Counted from the first letter of the stretch, positions 12,493 through 25,690 are shown. The stretch: 64,000 nt of DNA from Branchiostoma floridae (GCF_000003815.2 NC_049987.1:469473-533472), one strand, 5' to 3'. Notes: generated from the letters alone by a model not told the origin. Program-made: numbers and translations.

Positions 12493-15454
12493 GATCTCTG
12501 TGCGATTGCAATGTTACCGTATGCAGGCCCTACTATTACTTACACGTACGTATGGTGTTCTTTCTCGCTGTAAGGTGCACGTGCGTCGCCCGTACTTGCT
12601 CGATAGGGGGTGGTGGAGTGGGGGTCGAATCCGCAGACAACGTAAAGAGTACGCAACTTCACATAAAGGTCTGCGTTCTCCAAATTCGTTGGATGCCGTA
12701 CGAGTTTTTACCATTTACTTATCACAAAAGATTGTTAATGTTCTGGCACGTACACACCAGGCAGTTGCACGTACGGCGGGTTGTGCCCTTAGCTTAACCA
12801 TTCTATATACAGCATTATTCTATCACAGCAGTGCAAGAAGCTACAGCTCGTGTACGAAACCATAAAAGCTTGACGGATAGTTATTATTATAATAATTCTC
12901 ATTATCATATATTTCACAAAGCTTAACACATAAAAGTTAAGTTAAATTCGGCTAAACATATCTCCGAAAAATACTGTTCAGTGAATTTGAACCGCATTAG
13001 ATAGCTTCTTCATCGCCCTTCTACAAGTAAAGTTAACACTCATTAGATTTGATTAAAAAGGACTACCTTTGTGAGTAGAACATTGTCGACGTTATATCGA
13101 TGAAAACTTTTAGTTTACATTTCCCTTATATTAGATGTAATGGTCACGCTTTTGTACAGCACGAATCGGGGCCGATGTTTTGGTGGTCCTCATCGTCCTA
13201 AAATGATGGCATATTCTTTTTTAGCTACTGTTTGACGTTCCATACTAGTACACACGAAACAGGACAATTTATCACAGGCCGTCTGGTCTAACACATTTTG
13301 AAAGGAGGGGGCGTTGTAAAAGTTCCCTTAGGGGCATGTTGACCCTAGGGCCGTGCAGCAGGCTTGTGTGGGCCTTGGGAACAGTCTGGCATCTTGGTTA
13401 GGGTTCCAGGCTAGTTCCTGACTACAACAACGACAACAACAACACTTGTATAACTCTTCCATAACAGACACTGCCATAACTGACCTTGTTCAACTGAGTT
13501 TGAAGATGTTTGAAAGGATAAAACTAGGTCATTTGCCCAACTGTCAACATACGTATTGTCTGGTAACATGTGTCCATTGTTTACAAGATTAGTTGACAAA
13601 ACCAGAGCTAAAACGTAGCAGTTCGCTGTTCTGAAACAAAAATATAAGAATGTGTTCAAAAATGCTGAAAATTGTAGCACCTAGAAAAATCCATCTTGGA
13701 TTTAGGACATTTGAGTCAGGAAAGAAAGAGATAGAGATTCAAGAAAATCGTCGATATCTGGACGCCCAACCACCAGAATTTAGACAACTTAGGATAACTC
13801 CAACCTATTCAATCAAACACTTTAAGCCATCCGTTACTGAACATTCCATTCTTCTGCTGACCACACGTTTGGATGTTCAAATTGTATGCACTTGGACTCG
13901 TTATTTCATATGCTAACCAACTTAGTCAACCAATAGTTACCTCATTTCTTCTGTTTTTATCTCTAGTGTTTTAAGTCACGGTCTGGTGACATTGTTCCCT
14001 TTACTGTTGTTTTGTTTGGCTACAATTCTATATTTCAAAATTACTGTTTTTAACTGTACGATGGAGGTGTGAGCGTTGTAAAGGATGTGAAATAATCTGT
14101 AAATCTTATAAATAAATAAAAAGAAAGTCTAGTAGACAGCATGACAGCGTGTCATATTAGCCGGCGGGGAGTAACAGAAAATGTATGTTCAATTATCCAT
14201 TATCCTAGCACACCTTCACATCGTTGCGATAGCATCTTTCTCACTTTAATTTCATCTTAATTTTGCAATTAGGCCTTTGTTTTGGACAGATGACACTGGC
14301 CTTTGCCTTACAAGAGATTAGCAAAAAGTTCATCTCGATAAATTGCCTAGTTTGACTCTGAAACTGACTTCTTTGTGACAATATATGTGGTACAACACGA
14401 ATCATTTATTGAATAGAGGTAAGGGAACAAAACGCCGGCCGTTTCCTGATAGAATGCCCATCTTCAGGCCAAACAGAAGTAATTCAATTTTAGCTAAACA
14501 TGTCACAATAGTATGGAGAGACATATGTTGCAGCTAGCGCTGACAGACAATAACTTGTCAGACCAGTATCGGAAAAAGTTGTCTAAAACTGTCGTAACAT
14601 GTGAGAAGCTTGAAATGGCCCGCAGGCTATACTTCATTGAGTACATAAGGGAAGGGGTAAAAAGGTCAGACAAAAAAAAGAAAAAGAGATACAGTTTACA
14701 TCATTCAATGTCCTGATAAGTCTAAGCATATGTTTTACACACATATGGCAAGAAATACATAAGAGTGAGAACTGCTAGATGAGTCGTGTCCGTTTGTTTT
14801 GGTGGTTTCTGTTACCTTAAGAGTATCTTAAGAAATCCAGAGTTGGGGCTCAGTGTCTTTGACGGCAGGTGGCAGACTGCTCCAGACATGGCGGACTAAT
14901 GGCTCTTCTAAAGGTCTCTCAATGTTTTTTTAACCGCAAAAAGATTCTATTCGTTTTTATTTTCGTTTATAGCAGATACTATTGCTCCAACAGTTTTAAA
15001 AGAAGCAAATGAAGCACTTGCACATACCACAAATAACAAGCGTTTAAAAACAGCGCGAAAACAAGCCACACCAAGTGCCTTTTTTTACAAATGCCACAAA
15101 GCAATTAAACACGTTGATACTATTTATATCTGGGGGTTGCTTACTTGCCTTATAAAATTCCATACGTTAGAGTGCATATCGTTGATCGTAATACTAAGGG
15201 GTCCTAATGTAAAGTTCTAACGAAAATACGAGTCCAGTCCGTCTCTAGGCCAGGAGACATTTTGATGAGACCACACCACTGCTATCCTACTTTGCACAAC
15301 ATAACATTCTTGTCGAATGTGATGATTAAATGCAAAATGTAAAAGCTTGACTTTATCTTATCCAAAACTTTTTTTAAAAATCACGATTTGACTCTGTTTA
15401 ACAGATTTGTGACCAGCAGCTGTGTCCTCGATATAGGTCACTGTAATGAACTCA
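12493..15454. other. Intergenic region upstream of the transporter gene
   Basis: No recognisable gene on either strand. A GC-richer stretch at about 12560-12780 has open frames up to 128 codons, but they overlap each other on both strands and resemble no protein I know. The transporter promoter should be near the start of this interval, but no TATA box or initiator was convincing. A short CAA-type repeat lies at 13420-13442. Confidence 0.5.
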
Positions 15455-15493
15455 ATACTATTTATTCTGGTCGCCTATTCGCCCGGATGTTAG

Positions 15494-15545
15494 ACACGTG
15501 ATCCCTCCATTGTATAAGTATGCAGATTAGGGGACTCGTCACTCA
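15494..15545 (+). promoter_or_regulatory. TATA-type promoter inside direct repeat A1
   Basis: Repeat A1 contains an E-box (CACGTG at about 15496), then TGTATAAGTA at 15511-15520. About 25-30 bases further on is a pyrimidine-A start-like context (CGTCACTCATCAGG). The same set recurs in A2 near 18345-18398. This fits a retroelement promoter that would start transcription inside the repeat. No transcript evidence is available. Confidence 0.4.
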
Positions 15546-17253
15546 TCAGGCCGCCCACCGACCACGTCTGGAGCTGAAAGCTACGGCTCTTACCGCAAAG
15601 CAGACAAAAACTTCCCTGCGGCAAGATTGCGTTTGAACGCCGCAGGGGGGTACGAGGCAGCCCGAGGACTCCGGCGGTCACGGCGTGGTCACCGTCAGGT
15701 CGGCGTTTGTTCTTTCCACGGAAGGTTTGGTGTCGGTTTCCAGTGGTCGGTTGGTACATTTTCTGCGCTTCTCCCGTATATTAATTTTCTCGTGTACGTT
15801 GCGTATTACAGAGCTTCGGAGCGACCTTTTCTTGTTATGTTCTTTCGCCGTTTGTGATTTTCTTCTAGCACGCTTGGAATTTTGATTACCGGCTGTATCG
15901 TTTAAATTTTGCATTTCTGTCGCTTATTCGTATGTATGAGCTTCTAGCGACGGGGGAGGAAAGACCTTAGTGCAGAGGATGGCTGCCTTACACCTTTTTT
16001 CTCGTTTTACAGTTTCTTCCTTTTTTTATACCAGGCCGGGTCGAGTTTAGGACGTTTTTAGTTCACATTGGCGTTTTGCTCCGCTTGGAACTGAGTGATT
16101 TTTGTGTGATTTCCTGACTTTGTGTACGTTTTAGCAGGATCCGACAGCTACTCCAAGCAGATAGTTGGTGCCCACATGGCAGATGGGAATTCTTTTGTCC
16201 ACGCCATGTTTTTTTGTATCCATCCCATCCTCTGCGAATGAAAGCTGTGGGTGTTGGCAGTTTTTGACAAGGCGTGGAGCAGAACGAGAGTTTCCAGATT
16301 TTTATTTCATTTTTTGATTTTCGTGAATATTTCAGGCAGGAACAGAGGACGACGAGGGCATGATCCAGGAGGCAAGATGGCGAACCCCCCTTGGTTCTTT
16401 GTTTTCCAGGATTACTGTTACCCCTCTTGGAGAGCCTGGCGTAGCGTTCAGCCACCCCATCTGAGATTGGAAGGCTGCAGCTGGTACGATTTGGGTGTCA
16501 TTTTCCGTTTTTGTGGCCAGGTAGAATTTTTCTTTTGCTTTCCTAGTTTGAACGTCGAGGCTGTGTATGGGGTTTCCTGCTACCATTTGTTTTAGTTTGC
16601 ATGTGTATGAGTGTGCACCTGTAAGGCGTGTGGTGACTGAGTTGTGGACACGCGTGGCCCACGACTACTCCACGTAACGCGGCTCGCTCGCATGTGGGAT
16701 CTGGGCGGTATGGAAGTTGCGTATGTTTTAGACTTGTCTGTCTGGGACCGGACCTGTTGCCGGGCGCCCGTCCCTCCCCACCATCTCATGATTCACGTGT
16801 TGTTCATACAGGTCTGACGCTCTCCCCCTCCGACAACAGGAATGCGCGGGACACACCACCGCCCAGCTCCGGGACACGCCACCATCAACCTCGCCAGATG
16901 TGCGGCCATGGGACCCGTCGGTGGCATGCACAAGCTACATCAGCAGAGAGGGGACAAGACGCGTCAGGGAACCTGTTAGGCTGTGATGTTTTTCTTTGTG
17001 TGAACTTTGTTTCTTTCACCGATTAGAGTTGTTGATAACAGATACCAAAGTCCGAGGAGGTGGCTTCAGGGCGCAGCGCTATGAGGAACAGCAGTTTGAG
17101 GATCAGGCCCGGCTGGCGTTCCGGTCCCCAACACCGCCCAGCCCGCCAGTTCATCCAACTTCACCGGCAGCCCAAGGAACGGACTGTGAGTCCTTTGGTT
17201 TCCTTTGTTAGGCAGGTTTTCCCCCCTCCTTTCTTAATTTGTGAAATTCGTTT

Positions 17254-17706
17254 TCCAGTGCGATGGGGTGCCGCGGAATGCTGGATTGTTCGGAATTATT
17301 CGAGTAACCCTGTGTTAGCCTGACGTCCTTGTGAATAACACGTCGAGTCACCCGTTTGTTTCTAACGTTATCCCAGTGCGGGGATCCGAGAAGGTGTAGG
17401 ACGGTGTATCCTTTCTCAGTACGGTGGAATATCATTCAGTGCGACGGGGTGCCGCGGAAAGCTGAATGATTCGGAAAGTTGCAGCTGTTTTAGCCGGTGT
17501 GGCATTATCCAGCGCGAAGGGTCTCCGCGGAAAGCTGGGCGATCAAAAAAAAAAAAATTCTTGTACACGTTTTTTCTTGACACACTGTGACGACATCCAG
17601 TGCGAAGGGGTTCCGCGGAAAGCTGGACGATCCGTGAAGTCTTGTACGTTTTATCTACTTTTGTGACTTAACCCAGTGCGATGGGTTTCCGCGGAAGGCT
17701 GGATGA
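17254..17706 (+). repeat. Five dispersed copies of a hairpin with TCCGCGGA core
   Basis: Copies centre on CCGCGG at 17271, 17452, 17525, 17613 and 17689, so spacing is 181, 73, 88 and 76 bp. Each has the form (A)TCCAG-TGCGAnGGG-n-TCCGCGGAA-GCTGGA(T). The flanking CCAG/CTGG arms pair. In copy 2 both arms change together (ATTCAG with CTGAAT), a compensatory pair that supports a conserved structure in RNA or single-stranded DNA. A degenerate sixth copy lies at about 17371. The spacers between copies are not conserved. Confidence 0.7.
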
Positions 17707-18596
17707 TTCGTTAAGCGGAAGTGCGTAAGGACCTGGGCCGGACTGAGGCCTGGCTAAGGAGTGTGCGCGGGAAACGGGCTGTGAGGACAGAAGTGAGCAG
17801 CATGTTGTGCGTTTGTGCACAAATGATTTTGTATCGCACAGTGCTGATTTACAAGAGGCAGTACAGAGCACGGTTTTTTCTTATGTCTGGTTCCTCTTCA
17901 CGGTCTGAGCGCGTTGTAAGATTAGAGTGGGTAGATTAACGTTGGGAACACGAGAGTGAATACTTAGGAATGTGTGGCGTTACGTAGTGATAAAGTCGAG
18001 AGAAGGGCAAGATGAATGGAGGGGGACAAGTCGAGAGGAATGAGAAAGGGATAAGATGAGTAAGGGGAGAGGAAAGGTGAAAGAGCGAAGATAAGGATGG
18101 GAAGTTGTTGAGAGGGACAAGATGGGAGATGATTTGGAAGAGTGAACAGGAACAGGAGCGAGACGATATCATAGGAGAGTGTCATCGGAGGAAGACATTA
18201 GGTGACAGGAAGGAAAGGCTCTGAAGCCAGAGAGGGCAAAGGCGGAAGACGACGATTCCCCATCACTTTATAACGGAGGGCGGATAGATGACCAGGACAA
18301 ATAGGATACTATTTATTCTGGTCGCCTATTCGCCCGGATGTTAGACACGTGATCCCTCCATTGTATAAGTATGCAGATTAGGGGACTCGTCACTCATCAG
18401 GCCGCCCTCCGACCACGTCTGGAGCCTGAAGCGGCCCACCCGCCCAGCCCTCGGTAAGTTTTTTCTGCTTTGCGCGGAATTAGACGCCCGCTTGTAGGCG
18501 GTCGTCTCAGCGCATAGGTGACTTTAGGCTCCAGACGACGATTCCCCATCACTTTATAACGGAGGGCGGATAGATGACCAGGACAAATAGGATACT

Positions 18597-21500
18597 TTAT
18601 GATGGAATCTGCAATTTTCCTGATTAATTATGTAAATATCTTATTATTTCATCATTACCTATAATATCTACCAGCCAATCACAGTAGAAATCAACCTAGG
18701 CTTTATGTGAAGGCCGACAAGGATGTACGGCTTGTTTTCAGCAAGCTGCCACAAGACAACTACATTTTGCTCGATACACCAGATGCTGTCATAGGATAGT
18801 CCCGCCCAAGGCTTCTCAGTGGCATATATTATGGGTTTGAAATGTCGGATGTTACATACAATCTTAGAGATACTATACGTTTTAGACGTACACACGATAT
18901 TTATTTTTCACATCCTCACATTTAAAATGTCCTCAACCTTACGAAACAAAACAAATACCACATTTGTTTGTTCACACATGTTACAAAATTCATCAGACTG
19001 AGAGCTGCTACATTAACCCATTTGGTTTGACTGTTTCTGTAACTTTAAGAGACTATTAAAGGTAGCCAGACTTTTGGCTGTGCGTATGTCTTAGGTGTTA
19101 GACTGTTCCCGAATTTGCTCCACGGTAGGCCTGTGCTCTTCTTCCTTTGTGTCTCGTTCGGTTCGGGGGCAACTGGTCGATTTTTTTGTGTTTTGGTCGT
19201 TTAAGTCGGCTGCCAAAAATGACACCATCAGTGAAAGACGTGATAGGTTTGTGTAATAAAGTTATAGGATTTGTAGTAAAAATTTGACAAAACAGAAGGT
19301 ACACAACATCCGTCGTTGTTTTTATCACGCCCACAGCATTTTTACACATTCTGATACTTAATCTGTCCTAAACCGTGAGGCTAGCAATCTATGCAACACT
19401 AAAATACGTACGTTTCCGACCAGCTTTGCTCCTTCGGAATCTCCGTTGTCCGCCATCTTGAAAAAAAAAAGACTTCACTCATAAAATTGCGGTTTATCAA
19501 CTCTCATGGGATTTTAACACCACACAAAATCCAAGTTTCCGGTTCTTTCCGAGTCTGTTCGTGTGGACGTTCGTAAAAATCGGCGATGCCAGCTCAGGCC
19601 GTGCGAAGAGTTTTGCGGGTCCGACTTGTGTGGGCCGAGAAAACCCTGCGTTTCCATGTACAGTAGTGCGCGCATCGATTCACTGGCCTGGCAGACTGCA
19701 CGCCCGGCCTGTCAGATGAAAATAACATATTTCACATTTTTGCCTCAAGGCTAATAACAGGTAACGACTACACCGGGAAGGTAACAATGGATAGGTTTTG
19801 CAGATTCTTGCCCCAGGACTAATTGCAAGTGACAGAAAATGACAGACAAACAATGGTGAGCAGTATGATGAGGGGCTACTCTTGCCTAACAGCTGACACA
19901 AATGTAACTTAACTGGTTTGAATTCTTTTGCAAGCAGTAGAAGACAAAAAAATCCGAATTTGTGTCGGTTTTTCATTGCCCTATTGGTGTTAATTTTTAT
20001 TTCCACGACTGACTATTGCTCTTATTCAAATGTCCCTCGGTAACTACATTTCGTTGTTATTTGTATAACGCCCGTATTTTTTTACACATTCTCGGACTTT
20101 ATCTGTAAATACTACTCATATTTAAACTTTTAATTGATGTGACGGAACCTATGCAATAGCTTTATGCATGCCCGAGGCTGTCAGCACATGGCTTGGGGGA
20201 GGGGTCAAGAGACGGAGAGTTTGGCAGTGTGAAGTCCTGAGTTTTGATGGATTAAGGAACAGTCTTGGAACAACATCGTCGGTCTATCTTCTGCCAATTC
20301 TCTTCACAAAGAACCCCCTCCCCCGTTCTGTTACCTTGTTCCCTCGCAACACCTCATTACTGATGATATCTCACCTGTGGTTGGTCGACGAAAGACTTTA
20401 TCTCAGAAGTGTCTGTAATGTATCGAACATGGTGCCTTGATCTGTAGCCCCGAGAAGTAATCTACACTCGATAGCCACGCTTTTAAAGGTCTAAAGCCGG
20501 CAAATCCTTGATGCATTTGAATTTGTGCTTATGCGCAAGGCACTCTATACAAAGGATCAGGTCAGTCGGTTGTAATACCAGGATACATGGTGCAATATAC
20601 ACAGTTTTTGTCTAAAAATGGCAGTAAAACTTATCAAAATTAATAAAGTCTTTCTATGTGAATCTTAATGTTTAAGACCTAAACAGGTATGGATTGTAAG
20701 ATGTGGTCATAGTTATGGTGACGATAGGCAACCGGATGGTCTAATACACAGGCAAATTCACACACAGACACACCTACAGGACTGACAGACAAACTGACAA
20801 ACGCAGCAAGTTTTAACATGTTTCTGTTATGGACGTAATAAGTATGAAGTACGGAACAGGACTTTGGTGTAATTTTTTTCATAGTCAAAGTCCGGGAATA
20901 TAATATGGCAAAACTTCATTTGCGGCGAGGATTCTTACACGCTTCATTTTGCAGTACATTCACCCAGCTTTGCCTAATTAGGCTAGTCTTGGCAAACGGC
21001 GACAGAAGGCATTTGATTGACAGGGTCAATAGTGGAACATTAGATGTCGGTTCCCATGTTCTACACACAATGACATGACACTTACCACAACAGCTGTTGA
21101 TGATGAACTGTGGGATAAGCTTTTGACTAGTGTAAAGCCATAAGGTAGCATGACACAGTATCAATGGGCAAATCCCGGGGTCCATGACGCGGGTACATAC
21201 GGAGAAACTTGTTGAATGAGAGGTAGAAAGCAGACGCGCGTAAAATTGATGCACATATCACGCATCTGCTTGACTATACCCAATTACCGCGACGGGCACC
21301 ACGCAGATCTGGACCAAATCACCGTGAAACGTACAGTTTTTAGGGGTTATTTCTGAATTAATAACATCAATAATAATATCAACTGACGCGACAAAAAAGA
21401 CCGTGAGTCATAGTCAACCTCAGTGCAGAGAACCTGCCAAACAACAAACGTATGCGACAAAGTGAACATGCAGATACACATGCGAATGCGCGTTACATTG

Positions 21501-21825
21501 ACGATCAGAGAACATCACGCATCTACTTCCAATATTCAATTACGGCGAGGCTCACATAAAGCGGCCTTGGACCAATACACCGTAAGACGAACAATTTGTA
21601 GGGGTGTAATTTTTATTACATTCATAATAAAAACAGCTGCCGCGAAAGAAAAAAAAATTACATCATTGCCAAACCATATTCGATTCAGACAACGGGAACA
21701 TACAGATATAGATGCGAACGCGTGTAAACGTGATAAAACTAAAGGTCTGTCGCCAGAGGTTACCACTGGTCACAGACCAACAACAGACGTTTTGATGGGG
21801 TATACGTGATATGAATATAGAGGGA
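18597..21825. other. Intergenic region, mostly anonymous
   Basis: No gene recognised. Contents noticed: a partly repeated motif (ACGCCC..TTTTTACACATTC) at about 19326-19352 and 20070-20093, and a direct duplication of roughly 150 bp at 21248-21400 and 21505-21660. Open frames up to about 110 codons are unrelated to known families. Confidence 0.5.
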
Positions 21826-22700
21826 TGACGTGGCATTAGGCAGTAAGAATGGCATGTGTTTTTCTGCAAATGACAGCCTAATTTTCTGGGAAAAGGAGTT
21901 AATCTGGGCAGGGAGAGGAAACATCAAACATTTGCGCTACAGAATTCAGTGTAGTCATGAAATCCTCGTGTTTTTCTGGAGATGTCACAGACCCTTCCTG
22001 CCATTTTGGGTAAAAAGATATCAAGTGTTCTCTAACATTGCGCAGTGTTCTATTTTTATTTCAGGTGTATGATCATGTTCTTTCACACTGACTGTGATTG
22101 ACAGGTGTCAGAAACGTCAAGGCACAGCGCAACAATACTCGTATACTGTCGGTCTTTCAAATGTAGGAATGTCTATAACTACACATGCATACACACACAC
22201 AAACATACACACACACACATACTTGCTTACACACACACACACAAACATATACATACACTCACATATAAATATACCTACACACAAACACACACACACACAT
22301 ACACACAAAAATACACAAACACATTCCTACGTATACACAAATACACACACTAACATATACACCCATATACATACGTGCCCACACACACACACACATATAT
22401 ACATATATATGTATAAATATACATGTACGTAATTACCATTAACCAATGGTGCAAGCTTACGCGTTCCTGGGATCATCTTATGTGCAAATCCAATCGCCAA
22501 GGCAACAATCTAATAGGAACTACATAATCTAATTAAAAGTTAAATTGAGAGAAGCCACAGCACATCATGTGGAACATGGGGTGCACCACTGACATACACC
22601 CATTACTTAAGGTGATGTTTGTTCACAGCAACGTTTGTGTTAATGAGACATCTTCATTTCACATGCCAAATTGTACTGTGAAAGTTTAGCATTTTACCTT
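21826..22700 (-). repeat. Inverted partial copy of the 2-kb tandem unit
   Basis: Read on the - strand, this stretch matches blocks of the downstream tandem units: the AAAATGCCATTCTTACTGCC block, the TGACACCTGTCAATCACAGTC block, a (GT)n tract (22184-22420 as CA on +) and the block ending CCAATGGTTAATGG. It therefore lies head to head with the array that starts near 22980. Confidence 0.7.
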
Positions 22701-23146
22701 TAACACATACACACGCTACGTTGTCATTACAGTTCAGCATATTAAGTTTCTCATCCAAGAAACGCAAAATTGAATATAATTCTATTTAGTTTTTTCTCGA
22801 TGGCTAGTTTCATGTAGCATGACAGGGACAGACAAGTAGTGTAGTACAATATAGCATGGGTCTTACTCTAGTCTTAAGCTAACTGCAGTTGAACTGATGA
22901 GAGCTATAGGTAACACTCCACAATAATTCACAATATACCCGGTAAACACAACACACCAACAACAGGTATGAATAGTGTTAACATCTTTTTGCAGAAAATT
23001 TGTCTGCCATTTACAATTAATACTGCCTTATGCCACGTCATCCCTCTATATTCATATTACATGTACCTAATTAAAACGTTTGTTGTTTAGTTTGCGTTTT
23101 CTGTGCTATTCTATAATACTGTGTCGGCCCTTCCTTCGAAGGAATA

Positions 23147-23411
23147 GTTCGCGCCAACTCTCAAAGATAAATTGACCAATCACATCTCATCATTAGCATG
23201 ATGACATATATTCAGCATATCAAATCTATAATATCACATAATGTAATATACATACACACTGCATTCTGCTGAATGATAAGCGATCAGCTTGCAGTGACTG
23301 TTAACACACCCAGAAAGCCGCCACCACCTAGAACTCGAGACACATCTTCAGGAAGTGGTAACGTCTTGTCCTATCAGGTCGGTCGGAACCGTTGTAGAGG
23401 TTGCGCGTGAG
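23147..23411 (+). promoter_or_regulatory. Promoter-like module, tandem unit 1
   Basis: GTTCGCGCC, a CCAAT box (ATTGACCAATCACATC) and an AT-rich TATA-like block (CTATAATATCACAT) are followed by a ~120-bp GC-richer segment ending at a consensus splice donor, GCGC|GTGAGT, at 23406. The arrangement suggests a core promoter plus first exon, but this is inference. Confidence 0.35.
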
Positions 23412-24442
23412 TAGGAATATCTGGATTTTTCTATCTTTCCTGTTTTCGCCTCCAATTCTGATGTAGTTTTTTTTTACAATCATTATGATACTTGTAGTTG
23501 TTTATGGTCACCAACAACATTTTACACAGAAAGATGTGAAAATCCTAAAATACAGTATCTTAGGGACAAATTTTCACGAAGAAGCATATATAAAAAGTAC
23601 AGGTCAGCAACAGCCCAGCTAATACAGTAGGTAGGGACTTCAAATGTGTGGATTTGTCTGCTGCTCCCAGCCTCCTAAACGGTCTTCCACGGGCGTTGGC
23701 GGTTATTTTCAGAGTCGTTGATTTGCTATTTTCAAGATATTGATGCCTGGTCTGAAACTGATTATGTCTTATGCCAACAGATGCCCTTAAAAATGGCTGT
23801 CGCCCGAGAAGAAACGAAGAATTCAAATAATAACCAAAAATGTAACAGTTCAGTTTCCAGAAAGATTGTTGGTCAGAGGCCCTCTGACCGATCACGTTAG
23901 ATCGCTCCTGTCACCGATCTTGGAGGCTGTGTGAGGTGGTTTATGCCTGTCGCCAGATTCGGTAACAAACGTTACCACCATGAGTACAACGATTGCCACA
24001 GTTATATTATCCACGTATAATACTAGAAATTGCCGTTTTCGTAACGCTGTACAGTTTTTCTGGTTTTCTAAAGAAACAAGAAAGGGTTGTTGACTGTCAT
24101 TTGTATCCCACCTTGCTCAACAAAATGTTTTACAAAAATGACTGTAACAAACGTTACCATTGTTCAATGATGTCTAAGCTTTCTATTTGACCTGGTGTTT
24201 AAAAGCTGCCCACTTTTCAAATGTCCCCAGGGACGTCCATTTATACTTAAATTATGTAATCAATAAGACGAGCCCTTTCGAAGAAAACAGGGTAAAGTCT
24301 ACTGTTGTAACAAATGTTGCCGGTAACGTTTGTTACCTTCCCTGCAATACATTACCAATGGGACCGGAAATAATAAGTTTATTATATAATTTATTTCTCT
24401 ACCCATAAAATGCCATTTTCGACATTTCAATGAGAACGAGTG

Positions 24443-24866
24443 TTGTACGTGCGTGTGTATGTGTTTATGTACGTATGTGTTGTGTGTGTGTGTGTGTATA
24501 AGTGTACATGTGTCTGTGTGTGTGTGTAGGCACGTATGTGTGTGTATGTTTTTGTATGTGTATGTGTGTAAAACACATATGTTTGTGTGTCTGTGTGTGT
24601 GTGTATAAGGACATATTTGTGCATTTGTGTGTATGATTGTGTGCTTGTGACTGTGTGTGTGTGTATGTGTGTTTGTATGTGTATGTGTAAAAACACGTAT
24701 GTGTGTGTGTGTGTATGTGTATAGGAACGTATGTTTGCATTTGTGTGTATGAGTGTGTGTGAGTGTGTATGTGTTTGTGTGTATTATGTATAGCCACGTA
24801 TGTGTGTGTGTATGTTTTTGTATGTTCATGTGTATGTGTAAAACGCGTATGTGTGTGTGTGGCTAT
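24443..24866. repeat. (GT)n microsatellite, unit 1
   Basis: About 420 bp of GT repeats broken by TATGT and similar variants. The long open frames on the complementary strand (up to 176 codons) are HTHT-type repeat frames and not genes. Confidence 0.9.
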
Positions 24867-25310
24867 AAACCATTCTTATATTGATAAGACTGACAGTATT
24901 CGAGTATTATTGCGCTGTGCCTTGACGTTTTTTTCACCTACCAATCACAGTCATTGTGAAATAACATAATCATATAACTGATATAAAAACAACACATGGG
25001 GCTATGGTAAAGTACCCTTAATACCAAAATGGCAGGAAGGGTCTGCGACATGTTTTAATGACTACACTGGGTTTTAATGACTACACTGAGTTCTGACGCA
25101 CAACCTTTTTTGATGTCCAGATTAACTCCTTTTCCCAGCAAATTAGTCTGTCATTTGCAGAAAAACAAAATGCCATTCTTACTGCCTGATGTCACGTCAT
25201 CCCTCTTTATTCATATTTCGTATATCTGAATAAAGAGGTCTGTTGTTTTGTTTGCGCTTTCTATTCTATTCTCGGTATAATTTTGCTTCTGCTCTTTCCC
25301 CGAAGGAATA

Positions 25311-25690
25311 GTTCGCGCCAACTCCCAAATCTAAATTGACCAATCACATCTCATCATTAGCATAATGACATACAGTCAGCATATTAAACCTATAATATCA
25401 CATATGTATTATGGTATACACAAATATATATACACAGTGCATTCTGCCTGATGATAAGCGACCAGATCGCAGTCACGTTAAACACACCCAGAAAGCTGTC
25501 GCCACCTAGAACTCAAGACACATCTTCAGGAAGCAGTAACGTCTTAAGTCGTATCTTCAGGGAGCGGTAACGTCTTGAGTGACATCTTCAGGAAGCGGTA
25601 ACGTCTTGAGCCGCATCTTCAGGGGGCAGTAACGTCTCGAGTCACATCTTCAGGGAGCGGTAACGTCTGTAGAGGTTGCGCGTGAGTAGG
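25311..25690 (+). promoter_or_regulatory. Promoter-like module, tandem unit 2, with internal minisatellite
   Basis: Same order as unit 1. In addition, the exon-like segment is expanded by five tandem copies of a ~31-bp sequence (CATCTTCAGGAAGCGGTAAC and variants) at 25519-25672. The donor-like GCGCGTGAGTAGG remains at the end. Confidence 0.35.

Larger units (their letters stand above)
15455..18596 (+). mobile_element. Retroelement-like unit with split direct repeats (A1-internal-B1-A2-B2)
   Basis: Four blocks define it. A1 (15455-15574) and A2 (18306-18425) are 120 bp and nearly identical; one clear difference is CCACCG versus CCTCCG. B1 (18247-18310) and B2 (18533-18596) are 64 bp and match closely. 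The order A1-internal-B1-A2-B2 is the split-direct-repeat layout known from PAT/Ngaro-type tyrosine-recombinase retrotransposons (DIRS order). The 2.7-kb interior has no reverse transcriptase, RNase H or recombinase frame (the longest frame is about 130 codons), so this copy is non-autonomous or decayed. A2 and B2 are separated by 107 bp that includes an imperfect hairpin (18483-18506). An ordinary LTR element is the main alternative, but the A/B order argues against it. Confidence 0.55.

Noticed and set aside
12479-12865. 128-codon frame upstream of the transporter
   Set aside because: Competing frames on both strands of a GC-richer patch, no motif and no splice context.
15500-15560. Hammerhead ribozyme in the A1 repeat (CTGATGAG on the - strand)
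   Set aside because: The conserved GAAA and the third helix could not be placed at the required spacing.
16063-16455. 130-codon - strand frame inside the split-repeat element
   Set aside because: No reverse transcriptase, recombinase or Gag-like motif; overlapping frames on the other strand are similarly open.
22094-22432. 112-codon frame on + through CA repeats
   Set aside because: Microsatellite frame with no protein features.
24299-24829. 176-codon open frame on the - strand rich in His and Thr
   Set aside because: It is a reading frame through (CA)n; the same repeat is open in several frames and the composition is pure microsatellite.
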